Shown here in pieces: positions 8,264 to 15,478 of a DNA stretch of 64,000 bases. The number at the start of each line of letters is the position of its first letter. The first letter of the stretch is position 1. The position numbers and the translations under genes were made by a program. A model generated the notes under the pieces. That model was not told the DNA's origin. It made no database searches and saw only the letters and a list, made by a program, of their open reading frames with translations. This DNA is from CAZDVQ01 sp964508975 (GTDB lineage: Bacteria > Bacteroidota > Bacteroidia > Chitinophagales > Saprospiraceae): positions 9,729 through 73,728 of the forward strand of contig CAZDVQ010000018.1 in the NCBI GenBank assembly GCA_964508975.1. The letters are read 5' to 3'.

Positions 8264-9451
8264 ATGCCGAAAACTCGTTTTCCCGCTGTTGCACCCAAAC
8301 GTTTGGGGCTGATAAGCGCCCTGCCGCTGCTGTTTGCAGTGGCTTGCAACAATGCGCCCAGTGAACAAGGCCAAAATCTGGACGATGCCATTCCGCAGCA
8401 AGAGGTCCTGGCTGGCCAAGGGCAAATTTGGGGCTATATCAATGCTGATGGAGCGCCTGTGATAGACCCCGTTTTTGAAGATGCCCGCAATTTTAGCGAG
8501 GGCCTAGCAGCCGTGAAACGCAATAAGCTGTGGGGTTATGTGGACAAACAAGGTAACGAGGTAATCGCAACTAGTTTTAGCAGCGCTGAATCGTTTCAGC
8601 AGGGCCTCGCGCAAGTGAGCGACACTAAAAACAAAGCAGGACTTATCGACAAAACCGGGGCCTGGGTGGTACCCGCACTGTACGATCGCATTAAACACGA
8701 AGGTAGCAACAACGGTGTGCTGCCAGCCCAAAAAGACGGGCTCTGGGGCCTGATTGACTTGCAAGGCAATATCATCTCGCAATGTATGTACGAGAACCTG
8801 GAACAATGGACCAACGGTATCTACATCGCGAAGCTCAATGGCATGTCGGGCGCCATTGATACCAAAGGCGATATCGTTATTCCATTCAATTACAGTGATT
8901 TACGTAAGCCCGCGGCAGGACTCTTGGCCTATAAACTGCAAGATAAATGGGGCTTTATGGATACCAAAGGTAAAATCCTTATTGCACCGAACTTTGCCAA
9001 CGTGAGCGATTTTCAGCAAAACCTTGCTGGTGCCTCCGATGGTCAAGCTTGGGGCTTTATCGATAAGCAAGGCAAATGGGTACAAACGCCCGTGTACGAG
9101 GATATCTGGCCCGCAGGCGAGAACCTCTGGGGCATCATGGTGGATAGTCGCTACGCTTTTGCCAATGCCCAAGGCCAACCCATCGTAAGCGATACCTACG
9201 AACAGGTACTCATGTTTAGCGATGGCCTGGCCGGTATTCAAGTAAACGACCTCTGGGGTTATATCAACACCCAAGGCAAAGTGGTGATTGAACCACAATA
9301 TGCCCTAGCTTGGAGCTTTAGCGAGGGTTTAGCCCGCGTAGCCAATAATGGTCAATATAGTTTTATTAACGGTAAAGGTGAAGTAATTTTCTCGGCCCGT
9401 TACCCTGATATCCGCGATTTTAGCGAGGGCCTAGCACGATACCGTAAATAG
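8264..9451 (+). CDS. WG-repeat lipoprotein
   Basis: 395 residues. A signal peptide ends in the lipobox FAVAC (Cys about residue 28). About ten WG-type repeats of 30-45 residues follow, with hallmarks WGYIN, WGYVD, WGLID, WGFMD and WGFID, each followed by Gly and xVIxPxY/F. Several end in FSEGLA. WG repeats form beta-rich, probably propeller- or solenoid-like folds in envelope proteins; no enzymatic role is known. It is the second gene of a two-gene unit. Just after the stop a repeated word (TATGAGAGCA) starts. Confidence 0.9.
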   Translation: MPKTRFPAVAPKRLGLISALPLLFAVACNNAPSEQGQNLDDAIPQQEVLAGQGQIWGYINADGAPVIDPVFEDARNFSEGLAAVKRNKLWGYVDKQGNEVIATSFSSAESFQQGLAQVSDTKNKAGLIDKTGAWVVPALYDRIKHEGSNNGVLPAQKDGLWGLIDLQGNIISQCMYENLEQWTNGIYIAKLNGMSGAIDTKGDIVIPFNYSDLRKPAAGLLAYKLQDKWGFMDTKGKILIAPNFANVSDFQQNLAGASDGQAWGFIDKQGKWVQTPVYEDIWPAGENLWGIMVDSRYAFANAQGQPIVSDTYEQVLMFSDGLAGIQVNDLWGYINTQGKVVIEPQYALAWSFSEGLARVANNGQYSFINGKGEVIFSARYPDIRDFSEGLARYRK

Positions 9452-9568
9452 TTATGAGAGCAAAGTGCAGAGAGCAGAATTTAGTGATGAGTTCAGAGAG
9501 CAGAATAATTAGGTTATTACACGCTGAACTAAAAACTTACGCTGCACTCAGCTCTCTGCTCTCATAAC
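9452..9568. repeat. Inverted word repeat between convergent genes
   Basis: AGTTATGAGAGCA (9451-9463 region) recurs inverted as TGCTCTCATAACTT at 9558-9571, with GAGAGCAG words between. It fills the gap between the WG-repeat gene and alkB and runs into the last codons of alkB. The foldback could act as a bidirectional terminator, though it has no T-run. Confidence 0.55.
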
Positions 9569-10591
9569 TTCTATCTGTTTGTGCATTACCCTAAACCACA
9601 AGGGCGGTACCAAGGCCAGTAGCATCATGCCGGGATAGCCGGTTGGCATTTGCGGACTATGGTCAAAGTGGCGGAGCACCTGGAACTTACGGCTCGCATT
9701 ATAATGGTGGTCGGAATGTCGTGACAACTCCAAAAGCAGTAAACGGCCCATCGTGTGGTTCGAGTTCCAAGAGTGGAAAGGCTGTACTTTCTCGTAAAAA
9801 TCGTTTTCAGTGCGTTGGCGTTGTAAACCGTAGTGCTCGATATAATTCACGGTTTCGAGCAGCATGAACCCTATGCTAGCGCCCGCCACAAAGTACAACA
9901 TAACCAACCAACCGAAGCCCCAGGCAATACCTACCAATAAAGCCAATTGAACGATTTGATATACCAACATCTCGTTATGCAAAGTCCAGAAACCATGGCC
10001 TTGCTGTTTTAAGCGTTTAGCTTCGATTTTCCAGGCTGATAACCAACCCGCCGTGATGGTCCGAATGTAAAAGGCATAAATCGGCTCGCCATAACGGCTA
10101 GAGGCTGGGTCTTCAGGTGTAGATACATTTTTATGGTGGCCCCGGTTATGCTCTATGAAAAAATGCATGTATAAACTGGTAGCCAGCAGTATTTTCGACA
10201 TGAACTGTTCATACTTGGTGTTGCGGTGGCCCAACTCATGGGCGGCGTTTATGCCAAGTGTACCTGCCGATATCCCATAGGCGACTGTCATACCCACGAT
10301 ACTGACAATATCTAACCCTGGCGTCGATATCCGGTACAAGAAATATCCTAATAAAGCGAGTTGTATAGGTACCAACGACCAGATGAGCCAATCGTAGAGC
10401 GGGTTTTCCAAGGCTGCCTGCTCGGCTTCAGGACTCAAGTTGGTGGTTTTAGCTGGTAAAATCAGCTCCAACACTGGGATTAATCCAAAGGCATAGCCTA
10501 AGGCCAAAAACGACCACCAGCCGCCCAAGTAAAGCGATAAAAACACAAAAGCCGGGGCCGTATAAACGAATAAATAGGGTAGTATGCGCAT
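9548..10591 (-). CDS. AlkB-type membrane alkane 1-monooxygenase / fatty-acid-desaturase-like diiron hydroxylase
   Basis: 347 residues with about six hydrophobic segments and the three histidine boxes of the AlkB family: HELGH (118-122), EHNRGHH (147-153) and HSDHH (292-296), plus the NYIEHYGL motif between them. These histidines hold a diiron centre that inserts O2 into terminal methyl groups of alkanes or related chains. The electron donors (rubredoxin, reductase) are not nearby. A TetR regulator lies upstream on the same strand, separated by a repeat element, and could control it (inference). The last codons (VMRAES) are encoded within a repeated intergenic word, suggesting the original C-terminus was replaced or extended. 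Confidence 0.88.
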   Translation of the reverse strand: MRILPYLFVYTAPAFVFLSLYLGGWWSFLALGYAFGLIPVLELILPAKTTNLSPEAEQAALENPLYDWLIWSLVPIQLALLGYFLYRISTPGLDIVSIVGMTVAYGISAGTLGINAAHELGHRNTKYEQFMSKILLATSLYMHFFIEHNRGHHKNVSTPEDPASSRYGEPIYAFYIRTITAGWLSAWKIEAKRLKQQGHGFWTLHNEMLVYQIVQLALLVGIAWGFGWLVMLYFVAGASIGFMLLETVNYIEHYGLQRQRTENDFYEKVQPFHSWNSNHTMGRLLLLELSRHSDHHYNASRKFQVLRHFDHSPQMPTGYPGMMLLALVPPLWFRVMHKQIEVMRAES

Positions 10592-10645
10592 GGGTTTGAA
10601 TTTTAGTGGGATTTGAATAAGCCATTCCTGTTCAGTACAATACCC

Positions 10646-10742
10646 GGTCGAGCTTTGCTCGACCCAACCCCCGCTACCAACGGACGCAACGCGTCCTGTG
10701 CAGTGGAGGGGGTCGGCGCAACGCGCCGGGGGGAGGCGCCTA
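10646..10742 (-). repeat. Family B intergenic element
   Basis: Reverse orientation: AGGCGCCTCCCCCC, then GCCGACCCCCTCCACTGC and GGTAGCGGGGGTTGGG, then the hairpin GGTCGAGC-AAA-GCTCGACC. It shares this order with the copy at 15343. It occupies most of the 245-base gap between alkB and the TetR gene; no small gene is credible here. Confidence 0.75.
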
Positions 10743-10836
10743 GAACAGCAATAATGCCTTTTAGCTTACTTAACTTCCCCAAAAATATAACCCAATCGGC
10801 AAAGATTTTAGCCGCTGCCGTACAATTTATTAAAAA

Positions 10837-11376
10837 TCATGCTTTTAGGCGATCTAGCCCCTTACGTATCTGTATCAAAAAGTCCTGTACCCACTGGTAA
10901 GTAAAATGCTCCTCGGTGAGTTGGAGGTAAAAGTTCTCACGGCTGAATTCCAGCAACTGTTGGGCAGTTTCGTGTTTCAGGCCAAAATAGGCCGACCATA
11001 TAGGCATAAAAGCACTTTCAACCAGGTGGTTGGCTTGCTCAAAACAGGCTTTAAAGCCAGGCATTTGCCGATGGATACGCAATTGCCGGTTGAAGCATAA
11101 ATCGGTCTTGATTTCGAGAAACAGCTGCAATAAATCAGGATCTAGCCGTTTTAGGGTACCAGCCCGTTCCGCGATTTGGGTAGCCCTGATGATATGGTAT
11201 TGCAGTAAGGCCGACTGGAACTGCTCCATATCGGCAAAAAGGTGGTAAAACGATGATTTACTCTTGTATACCTGCCGTGCCATCACCTCTACCTTGAGCC
11301 CTGCCGGACCTTCCTTGGCAAACAGCTCGTAGCCAATTTCTATCCAGGGCAGGGCTCTAAGGTTCGAGTGCGGCAT
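10837..11376 (-). CDS. TetR-family transcriptional regulator
   Basis: 179 residues from the ATG at 11376 (an in-frame TTG at 11382 adds two residues and abuts the upstream stop). The N-terminal helix-turn-helix fits TetR: YELFAKEGPAGLKVEVMARQVYKSKSSFYHLFADMEQF spans about residues 14-51, with SSFYHLF as the recognition-helix segment. The C-terminal ligand domain is not diagnostic. The gene follows trhO on the same strand, with at most a few bases between, so the two are probably co-transcribed. Downstream lies alkB beyond a repeat; regulating alkB is plausible but unproven. Confidence 0.8.
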   Translation of the reverse strand: MPHSNLRALPWIEIGYELFAKEGPAGLKVEVMARQVYKSKSSFYHLFADMEQFQSALLQYHIIRATQIAERAGTLKRLDPDLLQLFLEIKTDLCFNRQLRIHRQMPGFKACFEQANHLVESAFMPIWSAYFGLKHETAQQLLEFSRENFYLQLTEEHFTYQWVQDFLIQIRKGLDRLKA

Positions 11377-11382
11377 AATCAA

Positions 11383-12390
11383 TTATACTTTTCCTTTGGC
11401 GTAGCGTTTTGAGGCATGTTTGCCTTGACGCAATACGCGTTGTTGCTCGCCAGGTAAGTGTAGCAACGATTTACACTCGATGCTGCAACAGTTATCAAAT
11501 TTATCACGGCAGTTACGGCACTGGATGAACAGCAGGTTACAGGCCACGTTGGCGCAGTTGGTATGGTCGTCGCATACAGCGCCGCACTGGTGGCACTTGG
11601 CGATGATATGGCCCGAAATGCGTTCGCCGAGGCGTTCGTCAAACACGAAGTTCTTGCCGATAAACTTGTTTGGCAGGTTTTGGTCGCGGCATTGGCGGGC
11701 ATATTCAATGATACCGCCATTCAGTTGAAAAACGTTTTCAAATCCTTTATGCTTGAACCAAGCCGAGGCTTTTTCGCAGCGAATGCCGCCGGTGCAATAC
11801 ATCAGGATGTTTTTATCCTTGTGTTCTTGCAGGATATCTTCCACAATCGGAAGCGAGTCGCGGAAAGTCTCCACGTCAGGCGTGATAGCGTTTTCAAAGT
11901 GCCCAACCTCGCTTTCGTAGTAGTTGCGCATATCAATGATGACCGTGTTGTCTTGGCTGGCCAGCTCGTTAAACTCGGCAGCGTTAAGGTGTTGGCCGCA
12001 ATTGGTCACGTCGAAAGTATCATCGTTGAGGCCATCTGCCAGTATTTTGTGGCGGACCTTGATGGTGAGCTTCAGGAACGATTTGTCGAATTGCTCCACC
12101 GCAATGTTCAAACGAATACCATCCAGGAATGGAATCTCGTACAGGTGATCGCGGAAAGCTTCAAAGTTGTGGCGTGGCACCGATATTTGTGCGTTAATGC
12201 CTTCTTCGGCCACGTAGGTGCGCCCCAGCACGCCCAGCGACTCCCAATCGCGGTAAAGGTTGTGGCGGAACAAAGCGGGGTCGGTAATTTTTGCGTACTG
12301 GTAAAAAGAGAGCGTCACACGATCGCCAGGTTCTTGTTCCAAACGCTTTAGCAGCTCCTCGCGGGAGTACTTGTTGTGTAGTTGTGCCAT
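11383..12390 (-). CDS. trhO: tRNA uridine(34) hydroxylase, rhodanese family (TrhO/YceA)
   Basis: 335 residues from the ATG at 12390. The frame stays open about 340 bases further upstream, but only through repeat DNA, so that extension is rejected. An N-terminal acylphosphatase-like domain (FYQYAKI...) is followed by a rhodanese domain with the active-site loop CTGGIR (Cys about 199, second Cys 205, CEKAS), then a C-terminal Cys-rich tail (CHQCGAVC, CANVAC, CRNC, CCSIEC) probably binding zinc. TrhO makes 5-hydroxyuridine at the tRNA wobble position. A -7 box TATCTTTG lies at 12465-12472. The TetR gene follows directly. Confidence 0.92.
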   Translation of the reverse strand: MAQLHNKYSREELLKRLEQEPGDRVTLSFYQYAKITDPALFRHNLYRDWESLGVLGRTYVAEEGINAQISVPRHNFEAFRDHLYEIPFLDGIRLNIAVEQFDKSFLKLTIKVRHKILADGLNDDTFDVTNCGQHLNAAEFNELASQDNTVIIDMRNYYESEVGHFENAITPDVETFRDSLPIVEDILQEHKDKNILMYCTGGIRCEKASAWFKHKGFENVFQLNGGIIEYARQCRDQNLPNKFIGKNFVFDERLGERISGHIIAKCHQCGAVCDDHTNCANVACNLLFIQCRNCRDKFDNCCSIECKSLLHLPGEQQRVLRQGKHASKRYAKGKV

Positions 12391-12464
12391 ATTTATAGGA
12401 TATGGGGTTAATAAATAGCCCATGGCCGGGGTCTGAGTTACAAGCTTAGTCCTGCCGTGGGCTG

Positions 12465-12472
12465 CAAAGATA
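12465..12472 (-). promoter_or_regulatory. Candidate -7 box of trhO
   Basis: The reverse strand reads TATCTTTG, an exact TAnnTTTG, about 75 bases before the ATG. The -33 position would fall at the edge of the family A element starting at 12489, and no TTTG is found there. An imperfect inverted repeat AGCCCATGG / CCGTGGGCT (12417-12463) lies in the leader. Confidence 0.5.
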
Positions 12473-12488
12473 CAATTTTTTGATTTTA

Positions 12489-12660
12489 TTGGGCACCCCG
12501 GCTCGCGTTGCTCGCCGTCGCTATGTTCCGCGGCTCGCTGTCGCTCGGCCCTGCGCCGCCGAGGGCAGGGGCAAGCCCTGCCCCTACAATGCGGCGGCTT
12601 GGTCTGGCCCTTCGGGCCACCGCTGCACAGCGCTGGTGCTTGCGCTGGCTGCGCCAGCGG
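12489..12660 (+). repeat. Family A element with a GTAG hairpin inserted
   Basis: Starts TTGGGCACCCCGGCTCGCG, includes CGGCTCGCTGTCGCTCGGCCC, then is interrupted by the GTAG hairpin (12563-12587), and resumes with GGTCTGGCCC...CCACCGCTGCACAGCGCTGG. It is the subtype also seen at 32288, 42250 and 61443. The gap 12391-13234 has no gene: it holds this element, a CCACTCC/GGAGTGG hairpin near 12700 and a foldback element. Confidence 0.8.
12563..12587 (-). repeat. GTAG-flanked short hairpin nested in family A
   Basis: Reverse strand: GTAG followed by stem GGGCAGGG / CCCTGCCC (8 bp). It sits just after the CGCTCGGCCC block of the surrounding family A copy, the same place as in the copy at 42250. Confidence 0.75.
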
Positions 12661-12760
12661 AGAGGGTTTAGGTTTTAGGGAAAAGGACAGGACGACACAC
12701 CCACTCCGAAGGAGTGGACGGTCAGAACACATTTATTCACTTGTTTAGGGGGAGAACAAT

Positions 12761-13188
12761 AGCTGCCCAAAGGGCAGCCCCTTTTGGTAGCCGCGGGTAA
12801 GCGTAGCGCAACCCGGGGTTTAATGCGACAACAGAAAACCCGTGGCGGCAAGCCGTTTAGGCAGGTGCGATACAGGAATCGCCACGGAATGATAGCCGTA
12901 CATCAAGTATTTTGCACTTTGTACGCAGCTTTATTTTGTGCCTCACCCCGCCGCTCTGCGGCGACCCTCTCCCCGGAAACGCTCGTAAACTCGCGTGCGG
13001 AGAGGGTTACAAGCCGTGCTAGGCGTGAAAGCCCCTCTCCACAACATGCGCAGCATGTGCCCCTGGAGAGGGGTGGCACGAGCGGCAGCTCGTGACGGGG
13101 TGAGGCACTATTAACGCTTACCGCCGCGCCAATGGCTTTGGTGATACTGCTTACCCGCGGCTATGAGCATACCGCTCCTTTGGAGCGG
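12761..13188. repeat. Foldback element related to the one at 60908
   Basis: Left part: GGTAGCCGCGGGTAAGCG, CGCAACCCGGGGTTTA, AACCCGTGGCGGCAAGCCG and ATCGCCACGGAA. Right part: CCGCCGCGCC and GCTTACCCGCGGCTAT. Each block has a close match in the element at 60990-61300, in the same order and with inverted-repeat arms. It is interrupted by the palindromic unit at 12938-13108. No coding capacity is supported. Confidence 0.65.
12938..13108. repeat. 171-bp palindromic unit nested in the foldback element
   Basis: Perfect 12-bp terminal inverted repeat GTGCCTCACCCC / GGGGTGAGGCAC, with inner CCCTCTCC / GGAGAGGG arms. It splits two blocks that are contiguous in the related element at 61141-61235, so it looks like a later insertion. 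No clear target-site duplication is seen. Confidence 0.65.
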
Positions 13189-13234
13189 GTAGGTGCGATT
13201 GTGAAATTTGGGCTATGCACTAAATATCCCAAAC

Positions 13235-13648
13235 CTACTCATCAACTTCACCCTGCCGAATAAATACCAAGAAATCATCATATTTTTCAGGACTGAAGGT
13301 GGCGAAAAAGCTTAGGATTTGCGCATAATGCCTAAAGCATAATTCAAAGTAGTCGGCGCTGGGCAAGGTATGCCAAAGATCGGCTTTGGCTAAAGTGTCG
13401 GCGTACAGGAGCGGGTCGTTGTTTATATACCGCAACAGTAAAATAAAGGGAAAGGCTTGTTTTGGGGCACTCAAAGGCATGATATAACAATCGAAATAAC
13501 CCCTGTCAAAATAAAGCCCAAAGCAGATGGTGTCATTCGTCCATTCATAGGTTTTGTACATGCCTATATCTTGCCCTTTAGTTTGGACAAAGCCCAATGC
13601 CGCTAACTGTTTTTCAGTTTCGCCGGTCATGTCCCAAAGTGCTATCAC
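13235..13648 (-). CDS. Unknown cytoplasmic protein
   Basis: 137 residues with no signal peptide or membrane segment. It is rich in aromatics (Tyr/Phe), for example FGLYFDRGYFDCYIMPL and YFELCFRHYAQILSFFATF. I do not recognise a domain. The composition looks like a genuine folded protein and it is the longest frame between repeat regions. It is isolated: foldback repeats lie downstream and a 7-bp-period array upstream (13679-13741). Function unknown. Confidence 0.6.
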   Translation of the reverse strand: MIALWDMTGETEKQLAALGFVQTKGQDIGMYKTYEWTNDTICFGLYFDRGYFDCYIMPLSAPKQAFPFILLLRYINNDPLLYADTLAKADLWHTLPSADYFELCFRHYAQILSFFATFSPEKYDDFLVFIRQGEVDE

Positions 13649-13678
13649 GGTGTTTTATTTAGAAATTCTAAGTTAGAT

Positions 13679-13741
13679 TCATCGTTCATCGTTCATTGCT
13701 CATCGTTCATAGTTCATTGCTCATTGCTCATCGTTCATCAT
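13679..13741. repeat. Heptamer array, nine units
   Basis: Nine contiguous 7-bp units: TCATCGT, TCATCGT, TCATTGC, TCATCGT, TCATAGT, TCATTGC, TCATTGC, TCATCGT, TCATCAT. The 7-bp period is exact; positions 5-6 vary. It lies just before a hairpin and a family A copy. Confidence 0.85.
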
Positions 13742-13742
13742 T

Positions 13743-13769
13743 AACCAAGGCCGCTTCGCGGCCTTGGTT
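13743..13769. terminator. Strong hairpin next to a family A copy
   Basis: Perfect 12-bp stem AACCAAGGCCGC / GCGGCCTTGGTT with a three-base loop. It adjoins the GCTAACGC end of the element at 13771. It may act as a terminator for either flank, but there is no long T-run. Confidence 0.45.
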
Positions 13770-13770
13770 C

Positions 13771-13868
13771 TGCGTTAGCTGCCCGGAGGGCCGCGCCGCA
13801 AGGCGCGGGTGCGCAGCACGGAGCGACAGCGAACCCCGGAGGGGAGCGGCGGCCGAAGGCCGCAACGC
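13771..13868 (-). repeat. Family A intergenic element, subtype ending GCTAACGC
   Basis: Reverse orientation: GGGCGTTGCGGCCTTCGGCC, TCCGGGGTTCGC, CTCCGTGCTGCGCACC, CGGGCAGCTAACGCA. AT-rich ATGATGAATTGA words (13889-13925) follow on the other side. Confidence 0.85.
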
Positions 13869-13928
13869 CCAAAACGCCCAAAACGAATAAATGATGAATT
13901 GAATAAATGATGAATTGATGATATCCTA

Positions 13929-15269
13929 TCATTCCGCCTCGGCTGTGGGTTTTGAATCTACGATAAAACAAGATGCGGCGGCCAATACAAAACAAACGCC
14001 CGTGAGCAGCAAGGCATTACGCGGGTCGTCGCCCAATACGCTTTTGTAAATCAAAGGCACTGTAACCATGCTAATCATTTGTGGGATAACGATAAACATA
14101 TTGAAAATACCCATGTACACGCCCAGGCGGTTGCTTGGAACCGTGTTGGCCAGCATGACGTATGGCATCGACATGATGGAGGCCCAGGCTAATCCAACCA
14201 GGGCCATACCCGCCATGGTGAAGTACACATCGTTGTGGAATTGCATGGAGAAGAAGCCAATGGCGCCGATAATCAGGAACATGGCGTGCGTGTAACGATC
14301 TGATAAGCGCTTGGCAATGCCCGGGATGAAAAACGACACCGCGAAACAGGCTATGCTAAAGGTGGCTAAACCGAGGTTGCCCCATTGCGTGCCCTGGTCG
14401 AAACCACTGGGGTTACTAACGGCATCGGGCGCGTTGAAACAATGGCGGGCAATGGATACCGACAAAAACTGCCACATGAGCGGCAAGCCAAACCACGTGA
14501 AAAATTTAACCCACCAGAGCTGTTTCATGGTTTTTGGCATCTCTTTAAACGAGGCAAACACCTCCACAAATGGCGCAAAAAGGCCACGGTGCTTTTTCTT
14601 TTCGGCCAGAAACTCGTCCATATTGGCTGGTGGTTCTTCCGGTGTGGTGTAAATGGTGATAAAGATGGACACCAGCATGACCACCGCACCAATGATGAAG
14701 GAGAATTTCACGAAATCAGGGATTTGCTCTAAACGGGTGCCACCCGGCGGCAAAATTACCGCAAAACCCAAGAGTAACAATATACTAGGCATGAGGTTAG
14801 CCAAGGTTTGCCCAAAACCCACGAAAAAACTCTGCATGGAAAAACCAAGTGGGCGCTGCGATAAAGGCAATTTATCGGCCACGAAAGCACGGAAAGGCTC
14901 CATCGCCACGTTGGCCCCAGCGTCGAGTATCCACATGAGGGAGGCTGCCATCCAAACCGTTTTAGAGTAAGGCATCATAACGAGTGCAATACTGGCTATG
15001 ATAGCCCCTATGAGGAAAAACGGTCGTCTACGGCCAAACTTCGGGTGCCAGGTACGGTCGCTCACCGCCCCGATAATGGGTTGAATGAGTAGTCCAGTAA
15101 TCGGCCCGGCCAACCACAAAAGCGGCAGGCTCGACTCTTCAGCGCCGAGGTAACGATAAATAGGGCTCATGTTGGCTTGTTGCAAGCCGAATGCGTATTG
15201 TACGCCAAGGAAACCGAAACTCATGTTCCAGATTTGCCAGAAGGTTAGATTAGGTTTGTTGGAGGTCAT
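13929..15269 (-). CDS. MFS sugar transporter, SLC45/GPH-like
   Basis: 446 residues with about twelve predicted membrane helices and a long cytoplasmic loop in the middle (PEEPPANMDEFLAEKKKHRG). The N-terminal half has GPITGLLIQPIIGAVSDRT followed by GRRRPFFLIGA, a motif set typical of the SLC45/sucrose-maltose transporter branch. It probably imports an oligosaccharide through the inner membrane. It lies downstream of and co-directional with the LacI regulator, and near a TonB receptor and a GH100-like enzyme, so it is likely the inner-membrane step of that sugar pathway. The substrate (perhaps sucrose) is inferred from context only. Confidence 0.85.
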   Translation of the reverse strand: MTSNKPNLTFWQIWNMSFGFLGVQYAFGLQQANMSPIYRYLGAEESSLPLLWLAGPITGLLIQPIIGAVSDRTWHPKFGRRRPFFLIGAIIASIALVMMPYSKTVWMAASLMWILDAGANVAMEPFRAFVADKLPLSQRPLGFSMQSFFVGFGQTLANLMPSILLLLGFAVILPPGGTRLEQIPDFVKFSFIIGAVVMLVSIFITIYTTPEEPPANMDEFLAEKKKHRGLFAPFVEVFASFKEMPKTMKQLWWVKFFTWFGLPLMWQFLSVSIARHCFNAPDAVSNPSGFDQGTQWGNLGLATFSIACFAVSFFIPGIAKRLSDRYTHAMFLIIGAIGFFSMQFHNDVYFTMAGMALVGLAWASIMSMPYVMLANTVPSNRLGVYMGIFNMFIVIPQMISMVTVPLIYKSVLGDDPRNALLLTGVCFVLAAASCFIVDSKPTAEAE

Positions 15270-15275
15270 TTTTGA

Positions 15276-15303
15276 GTTGGTAGTTGATAGTTAGTAGTTG
15301 GTA
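15276..15303. repeat. Heptamer array, four units
   Basis: Units GTTGGTA, GTTGATA, GTTAGTA, GTTGGTA in exact 7-bp phase, just upstream of the transporter gene. The same unit type recurs at 40544-40571. Confidence 0.8.
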
Positions 15304-15307
15304 GCTA

Positions 15308-15455
15308 GGCGAGCAAAGCTCGCCGAAGGTTCATTGTTCATTTGTAGCGCCTCCCCCCGGCACTGCGTGCCGACCCCCTCCACTGCGCAGGCCGCTGCGC
15401 GGCGGCTGGTAGCGGGGGTTGGGCGAGCAAAGCTCGCCGAAGGTTCATTGTTCAT
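15308..15455. repeat. 34-bp perfect direct repeat flanking a family B element
   Basis: The same 34 bases, made of the hairpin GGCGAGCAAAGCTCGCC plus GAAGGTTCATTGTTCAT, occur at 15308-15341 and 15422-15455. The family B body lies between them. Confidence 0.75.
15343..15440 (+). repeat. Family B intergenic element
   Basis: TAGCGCCTCCCCCCGGC, GCCGACCCCCTCCACTGC, GGTAGCGGGGGTTGGG, then a GGCGAGC/GCTCGCC hairpin. It is the second copy of the family seen at 10646. Confidence 0.75.
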
Positions 15456-15478
15456 AGTTCATCGTTCATTGTTCATTT
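15444..15478. repeat. Heptamer array, five units, reaching into the lacI-type stop codon
   Basis: Units TTCATTG, TTCATAG, TTCATCG, TTCATTG, TTCATTT in exact phase. The last unit contributes bases of the stop codon of the LacI-family gene that ends at 15477. Confidence 0.75.

Noticed and set aside
10613..10900. A 95-residue frame between alkB and the TetR gene
   Set aside because: It overlaps the family B element and the 3' end of the TetR gene in antisense; no coding evidence.
12391..12732. An N-terminal extension of about 110 residues of TrhO
   Set aside because: It runs only through leader and family A repeat DNA, is rich in Arg/Pro/Cys, and the family's normal N-terminus starts at the ATG at 12390.
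12784..13095. A 103-residue frame in the 12.8-13.1 kb gap
   Set aside because: Entirely inside the foldback element and its nested palindrome.
13679..13741. CRISPR-like array
   Set aside because: The period is 7 bp with no spacers and no cas genes; it is a simple heptamer array.
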